From Candidatus Krumholzibacteriota bacterium (GTDB lineage: Bacteria; Krumholzibacteriota; Krumholzibacteriia; Krumholzibacteriales; WJIX01): a DNA stretch of 64,000 bases. Each line of letters opens with the position of its first letter. The stretch's first letter is position 1. Position numbers and translations under genes: made by a program. The notes beneath the pieces are model-generated. The model searched no databases, had not been told where the DNA came from, and saw nothing but the letters and a program-made list of their open reading frames with translations. The stretch is taken from the NCBI GenBank assembly GCA_034520215.1, contig JAXHNR010000001.1, positions 1,044,560-1,108,559 on the forward strand, written 5' to 3'. Positions 1 through 8,459 of this stretch are shown here, piece after piece.

Positions 1-1877
1 GGGTTCGCACAATGCAGAAGAACTGGATCGGTAAGAGTGAGGGTATTGAGATCAGTTTCAAGCTTGATAAATCAGATAAAATCCTCCCTTGTTTTACTAC
101 GAGAGTTGACACGATCTTCGGCGTAACTTTTATAGTTATGGCTGCCGATCATCCTATGGCGGAAAAACTACTTGAAATTGGCGGAAGAGAAGAAGGTATT
201 GAATATATAAACCGTATTAAGAAATTGAAGATGCAGGACAGAGCTGAAAGTGGGAGGGAAGGGTTTTTTACAGGCTGTTACGCAATAAATCCAGCTACAT
301 CAGAAAAGGTCCCCATTTATCTTGCCGGTTATGTTCTTATGGATTATGGCACAGGGGTTGTGATGGGCGTACCGGCGCATGATCAGAGGGATTTTGAATT
401 CGCGCGTGATGCTAAACTCAATATACCAGTTGTTCAAGTGATCAAACCTGATGACTCTGATCTTGAAGAATTAATGGAAGCTTATATCGGCAACGGGTCG
501 CTGGTAAATTCAGATAAATATGACGGGCTTTCAAATTTAGAGGCAATGGAAGTAATTACTGATTCTCTGGAAAAGCAAGGTCTCGCGAAAAGAACTACCC
601 ATTACAGACTGAGAGACTGGCTTATTTCGAGACAGAGATACTGGGGAGCTCCGATTCCAATAGTGTATTGTGGCAAATGCGGAGTTAATCCAGTACCTGA
701 AGATGAACTTCCAGTCTATCTGCCCGATAATGTTGATTTTACCCCGAGGGGAGACGGAAAAAGCCCATTATCTACTTCTGAAATATTTGTTAACACAAAG
801 TGTCCCGTGTGTGGAGGTCCCGCGAAAAGGGATACCGACACAATGGACACGTTCGTTGATTCCAGTTGGTATTTTTTGAGATATTTATCGCCAAATGATT
901 CAAGTAGACCCTTTAACAGAAAAATTGCAGACAGGTGGTTGCCCGTCGATCAATATATAGGCGGAGTTGAACACGCTATATTGCATCTTTTGTATTCACG
1001 ATTCATCGTAAAGTTCCTCTACGATAAAGGCTTTGTTGGTTTTGAAGAACCTTTCAAAAACCTGTTTACGCAGGGGATGATAACAAGAAACGGCTCTAAG
1101 ATGTCTAAGAGCGCCGGTAATGTAATTAGTCCAAACGAACTTATTGATAAATACGGCGCGGACACTGTCAGGATATACACTCTATTTATCGGTCCTCCGG
1201 AGAAGGATGCGGAATGGAATCAGCGCGCGGTTGAAGGCGCATGGCGGTTTGTAAATAGAGTATGGCGCATATATTCTAATAATGAAGACATTTTTAAAGG
1301 TTTTGCTGCGTCTGAACATAAGAAAACGGATACTCTTGATCCGAAATCTATGCAGGACTCTCAGCTTGAACTTTACAGAAAAGTTCAGCAAACAATATCC
1401 AAAGTAAAAAGAGACGTTTTAAGCGGCAGTTTTCATTTCAACACCGCGATAAGCGCTCTGATGGAGCTCACAAATGAAATTTATAATTTTATCGATACCG
1501 ATTCGGGATTATCTTCGAGTGATGAGTATTCCGTGAATTTGTTCAGGTATTCTTACCACAATCTTTTGATACTTCTTGCTCCGATTGCTCCTCATCTATG
1601 CGAGGAATTGAGAGAACTTTGCGGATATGGATCCACTGTTTTTAAGGAAAAATTACCCGTTGAAGACGAGCGTTACATGGAAGAAGATACTTTTACACTT
1701 ATAATACAGGTTAACGGTAAGGTAAGAGCGAGAATTGACGTCGATTCAGAAAGCGATGAGGAAAAATTAAAAGAGATAGCGCTTGAGAATGAAAGAATTA
1801 AAAAGTACACGAATTCTGGTAAAGTAAAGAAGATTATAGTGGTTCCCAATAAGTTAGTAAATATAGTAGTATCATAA
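1..1877 (+). CDS. leuS: Leucyl-tRNA synthetase, C-terminal part (5' end outside window)
   Basis: Class I aminoacyl-tRNA synthetase that charges tRNA-Leu in the cytoplasm. The reading frame is open to the left edge; the codons before the first in-window ATG (base 12) continue the family sequence [10 protein letters not shown], so that ATG is internal and the N-terminal Rossmann part with the HIGH motif is missing. Visible parts in order are the CP1 editing domain (TTRVDTIFG, then [15 protein letters not shown]), the [15 protein letters not shown] segment, a Cys-pair insert (CGKCG and CPVCGG), DSSWYFLRY, the catalytic KMSKS loop near base 1100, the anticodon-binding helices and the C-terminal domain with [11 protein letters not shown]. 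It faces the next gene tail to tail, and I see no convincing terminator hairpin in the 135 bp between them. Confidence 0.97.
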   Translation, partial: VRTMQKNWIGKSEGIEISFKLDKSDKILPCFTTRVDTIFGVTFIVMAADHPMAEKLLEIGGREEGIEYINRIKKLKMQDRAESGREGFFTGCYAINPATSEKVPIYLAGYVLMDYGTGVVMGVPAHDQRDFEFARDAKLNIPVVQVIKPDDSDLEELMEAYIGNGSLVNSDKYDGLSNLEAMEVITDSLEKQGLAKRTTHYRLRDWLISRQRYWGAPIPIVYCGKCGVNPVPEDELPVYLPDNVDFTPRGDGKSPLSTSEIFVNTKCPVCGGPAKRDTDTMDTFVDSSWYFLRYLSPNDSSRPFNRKIADRWLPVDQYIGGVEHAILHLLYSRFIVKFLYDKGFVGFEEPFKNLFTQGMITRNGSKMSKSAGNVISPNELIDKYGADTVRIYTLFIGPPEKDAEWNQRAVEGAWRFVNRVWRIYSNNEDIFKGFAASEHKKTDTLDPKSMQDSQLELYRKVQQTISKVKRDVLSGSFHFNTAISALMELTNEIYNFIDTDSGLSSSDEYSVNLFRYSYHNLLILLAPIAPHLCEELRELCGYGSTVFKEKLPVEDERYMEEDTFTLIIQVNGKVRARIDVDSESDEEKLKEIALENERIKKYTNSGKVKKIIVVPNKLVNIVVS

Positions 1878-2012
1878 ATATACAATAATAACCTAAGAAC
1901 ACTTATAAAGCTATTAGCAATATAGTATATTTATATTGGTTAACATAATATATATTATACGACATTATGGAATCATAATCACATCAGCTGAAAGTACTTT
2001 TGTCTATACTCT

Positions 2013-2675
2013 CTATCCCTTCAGGATATCTATTTTGAGTTGTATTTCCCTCTTGGCAAGACCTTCTTTAAACTCTCGAGCTTGTTCCAATAACTCGACA
2101 GCTTTTCCCTTCTTTCCGGCAAGCTTATATAATTCAGATGCTTTCTCAAGAAAACTTCCATCTTTTCCTGTTGAAGATTCTTTCTCGGAAAGTTCAACAT
2201 ACATTTCCGCGGCTTTTTCAAAATCACGTTCGTTCTCATAGGCTATAGCGATAGCTATCTTCGACGGTTCTTTATAGAACGAGTATTCATTGCAGTTATT
2301 TAAATAATCATTAAAATAATCTGTCGCGTCTGTGTTTCTGCCTTCAGCGAGGGCGCATTTGCCGGCAAAATACCTTGCGAATACACCATATTTACTATTG
2401 CCGTAAGCATTTTTAACAGATCTGAAAATATCTTCAGCGGAAGTTGTCTCGCCTTGTCTGTAAAGAGTAAGTCCCTCTGAGAACCTGTTTATACTTTGGA
2501 TCTTGGATTCTTCCGCGTGGTTGGAATACCACACAATACCTGAAACGATTATAATAACGACAATTACAGCAGCAAATAAGTAATTCTGGTGTGTTTTTAT
2601 GTATTCATGGGCTTTAACAAAGAAGGAGACAAACGCGTCTTCCCTTATCTCTTTTCTCGTCATTCTGTTTCTCAA
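2013..2675 (-). CDS. Membrane-anchored TPR protein (YfgM/YbgF-like)
   Basis: A 220-residue protein with a short basic cytoplasmic N-terminus (TRKEIRED), one strong membrane helix at about residues 31-50, and an extracytoplasmic helical region with TPR-like repeats (for example FSEGLTLYRQGETTSAEDIF and KASELYKLAGKKGKAVELL). This layout matches YfgM-type ancillary translocon/periplasmic chaperone proteins, but similarity is at fold level only, so the role is inferred. The start is a TTG: the strong ribosome site AGGGAGGT lies 7 nt upstream of it, whereas the ATG four codons later is too far from that site. The gene is single, transcribed away from mobile element copy 1, whose left end is 87 bp upstream of this start codon. 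Confidence 0.8.
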   Translation of the reverse strand: MRNRMTRKEIREDAFVSFFVKAHEYIKTHQNYLFAAVIVVIIIVSGIVWYSNHAEESKIQSINRFSEGLTLYRQGETTSAEDIFRSVKNAYGNSKYGVFARYFAGKCALAEGRNTDATDYFNDYLNNCNEYSFYKEPSKIAIAIAYENERDFEKAAEMYVELSEKESSTGKDGSFLEKASELYKLAGKKGKAVELLEQAREFKEGLAKREIQLKIDILKG

Positions 2676-2761
2676 TTCTGCTACCTCCCTTTATTAAATT
2701 AAAATATATAGTTATTCTCGATTTTACAAGTTATTAATAAAATTAATCACTTTATAATAAC

Positions 2762-3072
2762 GTGGAGTTTCCCCAATTTTTATAACCTATAAGGTAGTCG
2801 ATGATTTGTAACAGTATGCAGCTGATTAATATTTTCAAAATCGTGGTCGATTTCCCCGGCGAGGGAATCGTACGCTCTGCGCCTTGGGCTCGCTCTTTCT
2901 GCCCCTTCGGGCCAGAAATCCTTGCCCGCTCGCCACTCGGCGAGGGTTTTGAAAATATCAATCAGCCGCACTCATCAGCAATGAAAGCCCTATTCCACTT
3001 ACCAATCCTGATAACTGATTGTATCTCGCAATGTTATTATAATACTTGCCGAATTTTCAGAGGGAACTCCAA
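2762..3072. mobile_element. MITE-like element, copy 1 (about 311 bp)
   Basis: First of three near-identical copies in the window, all in the same orientation. The ends are GTGGAGTTTCCCC and an imperfect inverse (GAGGGAACTCCAA). The 8-bp sequence ATAATAAC is found immediately on both sides (2754-2761 and 3073-3080), as expected for a target-site duplication. Inside, a 24-bp inverted repeat containing TTTTCAAAA/TTTTGAAAA encloses a GC-rich core with three hairpins, one with a TTCG loop. No credible protein is encoded. The element fills the space between two divergent genes (2675 and 3138) and accounts for most of that 462-bp gene-free stretch. Confidence 0.85.
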
Positions 3073-3137
3073 ATAATAACTAATTGACATTATATTTCTG
3101 TTATGAGAAACTGGAAACTACTATATAAGGAGTAAAA

Positions 3138-5603
3138 ATGATCAGATTTATAAGAAGCGGTATAATCGCTGCTGCGTTACTGATCATTATACTAGGGTAT
3201 TTTGGACTAGAAGATTTCTTAGAATCCCCTTCTCTCGGAATCAAAGACCATAACCTCGAAATCATAGAAATTGAAGAAGACGGGTCTAACCTTAACTCAT
3301 CACTGAAAATAGGCGATCTTATCGTAGCTGTTAACGGTACCAGGGTTAACAATATGAATCACTATAAATACTTGATTTTCAGAAATACTAACTTAATCCC
3401 CTTTATTTTTACAGTTAAGCGAAACGGTGAACTTATAGATATCAAAGTAAGAGTTGAAAAACGATCGATCGCCAAGAAACTTCAAAGATTCGGGTTAATT
3501 ATCTCCGCGTTGAGCTTTATTACGGCGGGTTTTGTGGTTATTCGAAAACGCAGTGATATTATGGGGATTCTTTTCTCGATGAATTGCCTTGTGATGGCCT
3601 TTCTTTTTACGGACAGACCGGTTGTATCGTCAGATATTCTTCATATCGGCGGAGAGTTGATATATGACCTTCTGTTTATTTTTATGCCGGCCTTTTTCCT
3701 CCATTTCTTTCTCATGTTCCCGGGACGTGTTATTAAAACGGGAAGCACACGTTACAAAGCGGAGAAATACCTCTACTACCCGCCTACTATAATATACGCT
3801 ATAAGTTTTATTCTCTCTCTAGCTAACTATAATTCCACAGTCAGCAGGTCTATTATTCATTTTCACGAAACTATTACATCTTTATACTGGATGTTCTACG
3901 CGATATTAATCCCCGTAATTTTTATTCGGTCCTACAGGGCTTCCCCCAAAGCACTCAAAACAAAATTCCGGATAGTGATTTTCGGCGTTGCTACAGGAAT
4001 ACTTCCAATGGCGGTGATGCTTTTTGTTATGCATGTCAAACCAATTTCTGTCTCTTACAATTATCTGTATCTCTCCTGGATTTCACTGTCGTTTATTTCA
4101 ATAGCTTTTAGTTGGGCGATTCTAAAACAAGACGCGTTTAATCTGAGATTGGTTTTAAAGAGAGTGATCGTATATCTCGTTATTCCGCTGCTATTTACAG
4201 CAGTTTATTATGTTATCAATCAAATATCGGAAAGTAAAACCGCTCAGCTTCTTGATTTGAATCAGTACTATTTTTCGGCAATAGCGATAATCTTTTTCGC
4301 GGTTATCTTCGTTCCCGCGAGATCTATGGTTTTCAGTATATTTGACAGATATTCCTACCACAAGCGCGGAGATTTAAAGAGATCCCTCATGGAATTTTCA
4401 CATAATATCCGTTCGTATAAAAGCGCTGAAGGGATTATAAGTTGTGTTGCAATAGAGATAGTAAGTATCTTTCAGCCTGAAAGTGTCCAGGTATTCTTAT
4501 CAAGAGATGACTTTCATTTTGAGCTTAGTTATATATATCCGGAGGATAAAGAAATAGTAGTAAAAAAACTGCCTAAGAAAATTGAATTGCTCCGTGAGAC
4601 CAAAAAAAAGAAATCCCCTTTAATGCTTGAATATTTTGACTCTATGTGGGTCAAGTATAAGTTCGATAGAATTTCGCGCGAATTTGTCAATTTAAACAAA
4701 AATTCTACTATTGTAGCTATATCAGTAGATGATGTTTTGAAAGGGTTTATTTTAGCGGGGCCTAAAATATCCGGAGGCATATATACGAGCGAGGATTCGG
4801 AACTGCTGAATTTTCTTGGAGAGAGAACTGCCGCTTCTTTGAGAAATTTGGAATTATCTCGTATCAACCTCGAGAAAGATGAACTCGATAACGAAATCAG
4901 GATAGCAAGCGTAATCCAGAAGAAACTTCTACCGGGTTCACCCCCCACTCTGCGCGGGGCGCAAATCGCGGCTAAAATCAAAACAAGCAAGCAAGTTGGA
5001 GGAGATTTCTACGATTTCTTCGACATGGGGGCGGGGATTACAGGGCTCGCTGTATCAGATGTCGCCGGGAAGGGAATACCCGCTGCTTTCCTCATGTCCA
5101 CGATTCAGGCTTCTCTAAGTGCTCAGACTCAGTTAAAACGTAAATGTGCCGATGTAGTTTACTACTTGAATAACAACCTATTTGAAAAGAGCGACACTAT
5201 TCGCCATGCAACTTTATTCTATGCTCTATACGATGAACGAACAGGTATACTCAATTATACAAACGCTGGAGCCGTACCTCCGGTAATTATCAAACGAAAC
5301 GGTAAAATAGAAAGATTGAAAAGAGGGGGCCTTGTTCTCGGGATTGAAAAAAATACTACCTATCTTGAAGGGGCGGTCAAATTAAAGAGTGGCGATCTGC
5401 TCGCGGCGTTTACGGATGGAGTAATTGATCAGGAGGATGATGAAGGGAATTATTTCGGATTCGAAAGATTTCTTGGATTCATGGTTGAGAATTACCGGCT
5501 TAGTTTAGATAGATTGATTGATAAATTATTCGACTGCTTAGAGGATTTTGGCAATAAAAAAATAAAGGACGATACTACGGTTATAATTTTAAAAAAGAAT
5601 TAA
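3138..5603 (+). CDS. Membrane SpoIIE-type PP2C phosphatase with PDZ-like and GAF-like domains
   Basis: An 821-residue predicted signalling Ser/Thr phosphatase. Residues 6-24 are a membrane helix. Residues about 31-106 form a PDZ-like domain (GDLIVAVNGTRV at 59-70), predicted outside the cytoplasm. A block of several hydrophobic helices covers about 115-390, followed by a GAF-like region and a long helix. The C-terminal PP2C/SpoIIE domain keeps the metal-binding acidic residues: GGDFYDF near 620, SDVAGKGIPAA near 641, FTDGVID near 758 and DDTTVIIL at the end. Such enzymes usually dephosphorylate anti-anti-sigma proteins; no partner gene is adjacent, so the target is unknown. AAGGAG lies 5 nt before the ATG. 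Mobile element copy 1 ends 66 bp upstream of the start. Confidence 0.9.
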   Translation: MIRFIRSGIIAAALLIIILGYFGLEDFLESPSLGIKDHNLEIIEIEEDGSNLNSSLKIGDLIVAVNGTRVNNMNHYKYLIFRNTNLIPFIFTVKRNGELIDIKVRVEKRSIAKKLQRFGLIISALSFITAGFVVIRKRSDIMGILFSMNCLVMAFLFTDRPVVSSDILHIGGELIYDLLFIFMPAFFLHFFLMFPGRVIKTGSTRYKAEKYLYYPPTIIYAISFILSLANYNSTVSRSIIHFHETITSLYWMFYAILIPVIFIRSYRASPKALKTKFRIVIFGVATGILPMAVMLFVMHVKPISVSYNYLYLSWISLSFISIAFSWAILKQDAFNLRLVLKRVIVYLVIPLLFTAVYYVINQISESKTAQLLDLNQYYFSAIAIIFFAVIFVPARSMVFSIFDRYSYHKRGDLKRSLMEFSHNIRSYKSAEGIISCVAIEIVSIFQPESVQVFLSRDDFHFELSYIYPEDKEIVVKKLPKKIELLRETKKKKSPLMLEYFDSMWVKYKFDRISREFVNLNKNSTIVAISVDDVLKGFILAGPKISGGIYTSEDSELLNFLGERTAASLRNLELSRINLEKDELDNEIRIASVIQKKLLPGSPPTLRGAQIAAKIKTSKQVGGDFYDFFDMGAGITGLAVSDVAGKGIPAAFLMSTIQASLSAQTQLKRKCADVVYYLNNNLFEKSDTIRHATLFYALYDERTGILNYTNAGAVPPVIIKRNGKIERLKRGGLVLGIEKNTTYLEGAVKLKSGDLLAAFTDGVIDQEDDEGNYFGFERFLGFMVENYRLSLDRLIDKLFDCLEDFGNKKIKDDTTVIILKKN

Positions 5604-5740
5604 AACTTAAATAAATATCACAGGTATTCTGAGGTTAATCTTATAATCCTATATAAACTATAGTATAATTATACAATTATAGGTTACCGCGCATCTTTAT
5701 AATTATATATATTTTCTATTACTGCAATAATACTGTGAAT

Positions 5741-5763
5741 GAGTGGCATTTTACCGGCCACTC
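5741..5763 (+). terminator. Hairpin downstream of the phosphatase gene
   Basis: GAGTGGC and GCCACTC form a perfect 7-bp stem with a 9-nt loop, followed by a short T-rich run (TATTTATT). It is about 140 bp after the stop codon of the SpoIIE-type gene. It could be a weak intrinsic terminator; the U-tract is poor. Confidence 0.35.
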
Positions 5764-6013
5764 TATTTATTAGATTTGTGAAATTGTAAACCGTAAGATT
5801 ATATAAATACTGTATAATCTATTCCCATAAGTATATGTAATTACTTAAATTTTGATAGATCAGTTATTTTGCATAATTATTATATCCTCCATATTCTGTT
5901 GTCCGGCACAATAAATGCGCCTTGAAGAAGTAAATAACTTAATGAGGAATAAGTTATTTTGGAATATTTTTCGTAGTTGGCCAGTATAGATTATAATTAG
6001 CAGGAGGTGAAAA

Positions 6014-6061
6014 ATGTTACCTATATTTCTGATAATTGATCTATTGTGGTGGCTGAAGTAA
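6014..6061 (+). CDS. Possible 15-residue hydrophobic peptide
   Basis: An ORF of 15 codons encodes MLPIFLIIDLLWWLK. It starts at an ATG preceded by AGGAGGTG with 4-nt spacing, one of the strongest ribosome sites in the window, and ends with TAA 33 bp before a strong terminator. The peptide is almost entirely hydrophobic with a Trp pair and a terminal Lys. It could be a small membrane peptide, a type I toxin-like peptide, a leader peptide, or a chance ORF. No gene on the same strand follows before the terminator, which argues against a leader peptide. Nothing else in the window supports a particular function. Confidence 0.35.
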   Translation: MLPIFLIIDLLWWLK

Positions 6062-6094
6062 AGCAGCAAGCAGATTGCACTGGTTATTAAATTT

Positions 6095-6143
6095 AAATAT
6101 TCCCGATGAGATGGGGTGTCTTACCGGGAATATTTATTTTTTT
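6095..6143 (+). terminator. Rho-independent terminator
   Basis: A perfect 11-bp stem (AAATATTCCCG, 6095-6105, with CGGGAATATTT, 6125-6135) is followed by a run of seven T residues. It ends a plus-strand transcript that would include the 15-codon ORF at 6014-6061, because no other plus-strand gene lies between the phosphatase gene and this site. Confidence 0.75.
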
Positions 6144-6186
6144 ATCTATATTAATAATCCGGCATAATAAAAAAGCATTTTAAAAA

Positions 6187-6260
6187 CGCCCCCGGCATGA
6201 CTCGAACATGCGACACCCGGTTTAGGAAACCGATGCTCTATCCGCCTGAGCTACGGGGGC
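6187..6260 (-). tRNA. tRNA-Arg (anticodon CCT)
   Basis: The minus strand folds as a cloverleaf with acceptor stem GCCCCCG/CGGGGGC, D-arm sequence TAGCTCAG, anticodon loop TTCCTAA giving anticodon CCT, and T-arm GTTCGAGTC. The 3' CCA is not encoded. It decodes the rare Arg codon AGG. It is the last of four tRNA genes interspersed in the minus-strand block 6190-18400. Confidence 0.95.
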
Positions 6261-6323
6261 AAATTAACGATAATATCAAATAGTATTTTAATGATTTAAC
6301 ACTAAGATGGCAAATAAAATTGC

Positions 6324-6842
6324 TCAATAAATCACTAATGAAAACACTTTTCTATCACTGAGTTTTTTTCTGCCTTCAAGATCTGAAAGTTCGATCAGAA
6401 AACATAATTCTTCCACTTCACCGCCAAGTTTGTCGATCATTCTGCAAGTTGCCGCAGCTGTTCCTCCTGTCGCGAGTAGATCATCGATAATAAGTACCTT
6501 ATCTCCCTTTTCTATCGAATCTACGTGCATCTCTAGACATTCTTCGCCATATTCAAGTGAATAACTTTCTTTTATTTTCTTTGAGGGCAATTTCCCCTCT
6601 TTCCTGACCAGAATTAAAGCCTTTTTCAATCTTGAGGCCAATACAGAACCGAATATGAACCCTCTGGATTCTATAGCGGCAATTTTGTCTATTTCACGAT
6701 CTGAGTATCTGTGGTAAATCCTTTCGCATATCTCACTGAATACTTCATTGGAAAGAAGCAGCGGCGTGATGTCGCGGTAGAGTACTCCCTTTATCGGAAA
6801 ATCAGCTATGCTTCGAATCACTTCTTTCATATCAATTTTCAC
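6324..6842 (-). CDS. apt: Adenine phosphoribosyltransferase
   Basis: Purine salvage enzyme converting adenine and PRPP to AMP. It is 172 residues, normal for the family. Conserved features are FPIKGVLYRDITPLL near the N-terminus, ESRGFIFG, a flexible-loop region with LVRKEGKLP, and the PRPP-binding motif VLIIDDLLATGGTA. I chose the GTG start at 6842 because AGAGGAG lies 5 nt upstream; the longer ATG frame (6875) would overlap the sigma-factor gene and has no ribosome site. It follows the sigma-factor gene after 13 bp and is probably cotranscribed with it. Confidence 0.95.
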   Translation of the reverse strand: MKIDMKEVIRSIADFPIKGVLYRDITPLLLSNEVFSEICERIYHRYSDREIDKIAAIESRGFIFGSVLASRLKKALILVRKEGKLPSKKIKESYSLEYGEECLEMHVDSIEKGDKVLIIDDLLATGGTAAATCRMIDKLGGEVEELCFLIELSDLEGRKKLSDRKVFSLVIY

Positions 6843-6855
6843 GTTTTCTCCTCTG

Positions 6856-7668
6856 TTATTCTTCTTGAGAATCAATCAACAGCTTCAATTTACCTAGCGC
6901 ACGCTTCTCGATCTGCCTTACTCTTTCTCTTGAAACATTTATTCTTTCCCCAATGCTGGCAAGTGTATGTGTTTCCCCGTCGAGAAGACCATACCTGATT
7001 TTCAATATATACTTTTCCCTTTCAGATAATCTTTCAATTATATCAGCCAGTTCTTCATTCTCGATTTGTCTTAGAATTATTTTTTCCGGGTTTACGTCAT
7101 CTTCAACCTGAAAATCGTCAGCCAGTTGATTGTACGTATCAATGCTGCTGGACATATCGAGCGCCTTTATATTCATTATAAGTTCTTCGAGCATTATAAA
7201 TTTATTTCTGGATATTCCGAGTTGTTTTATTTGTTCATCAATGTCTAGATTGTCCCTGCTATTCTTTAATTCGAAGTAACTGCTGATCAATTTTAATATG
7301 TGGATGGGAATTCTGATAGTGCGGGAATAATTTGAAACTGCTTTGGAAATCGACTGCTTTATCCACCATGAGGAGTATGTGCTGAAACGGAACCCCCTTT
7401 CGGGATCATACTTATCAACAGCTTTAATAAGCCCCATATTCCCCTCTTCTATAAGATCCAGGAAAGAGATATTATATGTTCGGTATGATTTGGCAATACT
7501 TATTACGAGTCTCAAATTACACATAATGAGTCTTTTTTTGGCTTCTTCATCACCCTGTTGAACCTTCCTTGCCAGATCTATCTCTTCTTCTTTTGTCAGC
7601 CTCGGATATTTACCCACTTCAAGGAAATATCTCTGCTGAAAATCTTCAATATCCTTTATTTTTTTCAT
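6856..7668 (-). CDS. Sigma-70 family RNA polymerase sigma factor, group 2 (RpoS/RpoD-like)
   Basis: A 270-residue primary-like sigma factor without the long region 1.1. It has region 1.2 (YPRLTKEEEIDLARKVQQGD, 21-40), region 2 (NLRLVISIAKSY, 51-62; FLDLIEEGNMGLIKAVDKYD, 69-88; the promoter-melting stretch FRFSTYSSWWIKQSI, 93-107), region 3, and the helix-turn-helix of region 4.2 (LASIGERINVSRERVRQIEK). Region 2.3 reads YSSWW where YATWW is common. Short length and the position directly after an M23 lipoprotein gene, with surE nearby, recall the surE-pcm-nlpD-rpoS locus of Gammaproteobacteria. An alternative stationary-phase or stress sigma role is therefore plausible but inferred. The gene starts 12 bp after the M23 stop codon, with no strong ribosome site visible. 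Confidence 0.9.
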   Translation of the reverse strand: MKKIKDIEDFQQRYFLEVGKYPRLTKEEEIDLARKVQQGDEEAKKRLIMCNLRLVISIAKSYRTYNISFLDLIEEGNMGLIKAVDKYDPERGFRFSTYSSWWIKQSISKAVSNYSRTIRIPIHILKLISSYFELKNSRDNLDIDEQIKQLGISRNKFIMLEELIMNIKALDMSSSIDTYNQLADDFQVEDDVNPEKIILRQIENEELADIIERLSEREKYILKIRYGLLDGETHTLASIGERINVSRERVRQIEKRALGKLKLLIDSQEE

Positions 7669-7680
7669 AAGGTTCTTTTT

Positions 7681-8250
7681 TTAAAGGGTCCTGTCTATAT
7701 ATAAGATCGGATTTACGGCATTACCTTTCACGCGGATTTCAAAATGAAGATGTGTTCCGGTTGTTCTTCCGCTCTTACCGGCTTTTCCTATTTTTTGACC
7801 GATTTTTACGTAATCTCCCATTTTGCAAAGTATCGAAGAAAGATGTGCGTAAATTGTGTGAATACGTTTTCCGTGATCTACAATTATGATTTTACCGTAG
7901 CCATTCCTTCTGCCGGCGAAGGCAACTTTACCCGAAGCGGAGGCGACAACAGGTTCACCCATTGTTGTGTCAATGTCAATCCCGGTGTGACGTTCCTTAT
8001 ATTTATAATTTGGACTGTTTCTAACTCCGAAACTGCTTGTAATCCTCCCGGCACTGTAGTTATTTACGGGGGGAGAAAATTTAATAGCTATATACGGGTT
8101 CGGATTATTAGTGGTAGAAATCTTTTTTTTGCTGCTTCTTCTTCCCAGTTTGCCGTGGTAAATTGGAGCTTCGGAACAACCGAAATAGAAAAGCAGCACG
8201 GCGGTTATTAATAATGCCCTTTTTGTTGGATTTTCGTTAAACATATTCAC
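7681..8250 (-). CDS. M23 family metallopeptidase lipoprotein (NlpD/LytM-like)
   Basis: A 189-residue predicted envelope protein. A signal peptide ends in a lipobox-like LFYFGC (Cys25), followed by a low-complexity Lys/Ser/Asn linker and a LytM/M23 domain at about 65-185. Both zinc motifs are intact: HTGID (88-92) and HLHFE (167-171), so it is probably an active peptidoglycan endopeptidase rather than a degenerate activator. No LysM domain is present, unlike NlpD of E. coli. It lies directly upstream of the sigma-factor gene (12-bp gap) and 53 bp downstream of tRNA-Pro(CGG). Confidence 0.88.
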   Translation of the reverse strand: MNMFNENPTKRALLITAVLLFYFGCSEAPIYHGKLGRRSSKKKISTTNNPNPYIAIKFSPPVNNYSAGRITSSFGVRNSPNYKYKERHTGIDIDTTMGEPVVASASGKVAFAGRRNGYGKIIIVDHGKRIHTIYAHLSSILCKMGDYVKIGQKIGKAGKSGRTTGTHLHFEIRVKGNAVNPILYIDRTL

Positions 8251-8302
8251 TTTGGGAATAATCTTTTTATCAATAACACTGACAACTTCTCTTTAGTGAA
8301 AA

Positions 8303-8379
8303 TGGTCGGGGCGACTGGATTTGAACCAGCGACCTCCTACTCCCGAAGCAGGCGCGCTACCGAACTGCGCTACGCCCCG
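8303..8379 (-). tRNA. tRNA-Pro (anticodon CGG)
   Basis: The minus-strand cloverleaf has acceptor stem CGGGGCG/CGCCCCG, anticodon stem-loop CCTGC-TTCGGGA-GTAGG (anticodon CGG) and T-arm GGTTCAAATCC. The 3' CCA is encoded. Its acceptor and T arms are identical to those of the second tRNA-Pro at 10651. It lies between the COG2426 gene and the M23 gene, in the same direction. Confidence 0.96.
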
Positions 8380-8459
8380 ACAAAATCATTGCCATGCTAA
8401 TTATAATTCACCAGCTTGAATGAATCAACTTCAAAGCCTTATAAATCAACCTTAAGTGA

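Larger units (their letters stand above)
5604..6186. other. Long intergenic region with hairpins and a possible small transcript
   Basis: This 583-bp stretch has no long gene. It contains a 7-bp hairpin at 5741-5763, a perfect 9-bp AT-rich hairpin with arms 5932-5940 and 5951-5959, a 15-codon ORF with a strong ribosome site at 6014-6061, and a clear rho-independent terminator at 6095-6143. A weak promoter-like pair (TTGATA at 5852-5857, TAATTA at 5874-5879, 16-bp spacing) could start a transcript of about 260 nt ending at that terminator. I do not recognise 6S RNA, SRP RNA, RNase P RNA or tmRNA hallmarks. The first 130 bp after the phosphatase gene show nothing distinctive. Confidence 0.5.

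Noticed and set aside
2752-3076. Short ORFs of 60-130 codons on both strands of the mobile elements
   Set aside because: They arise from the palindromic core, differ in frame and length between copies, lack ribosome sites, and copy 3 does not keep the plus-strand version.
3084-3112. TTGACA box 49 bp upstream of the phosphatase start as a promoter
   Set aside because: The -35 box is perfect, but no -10-like sequence occurs at 15-19 bp spacing.
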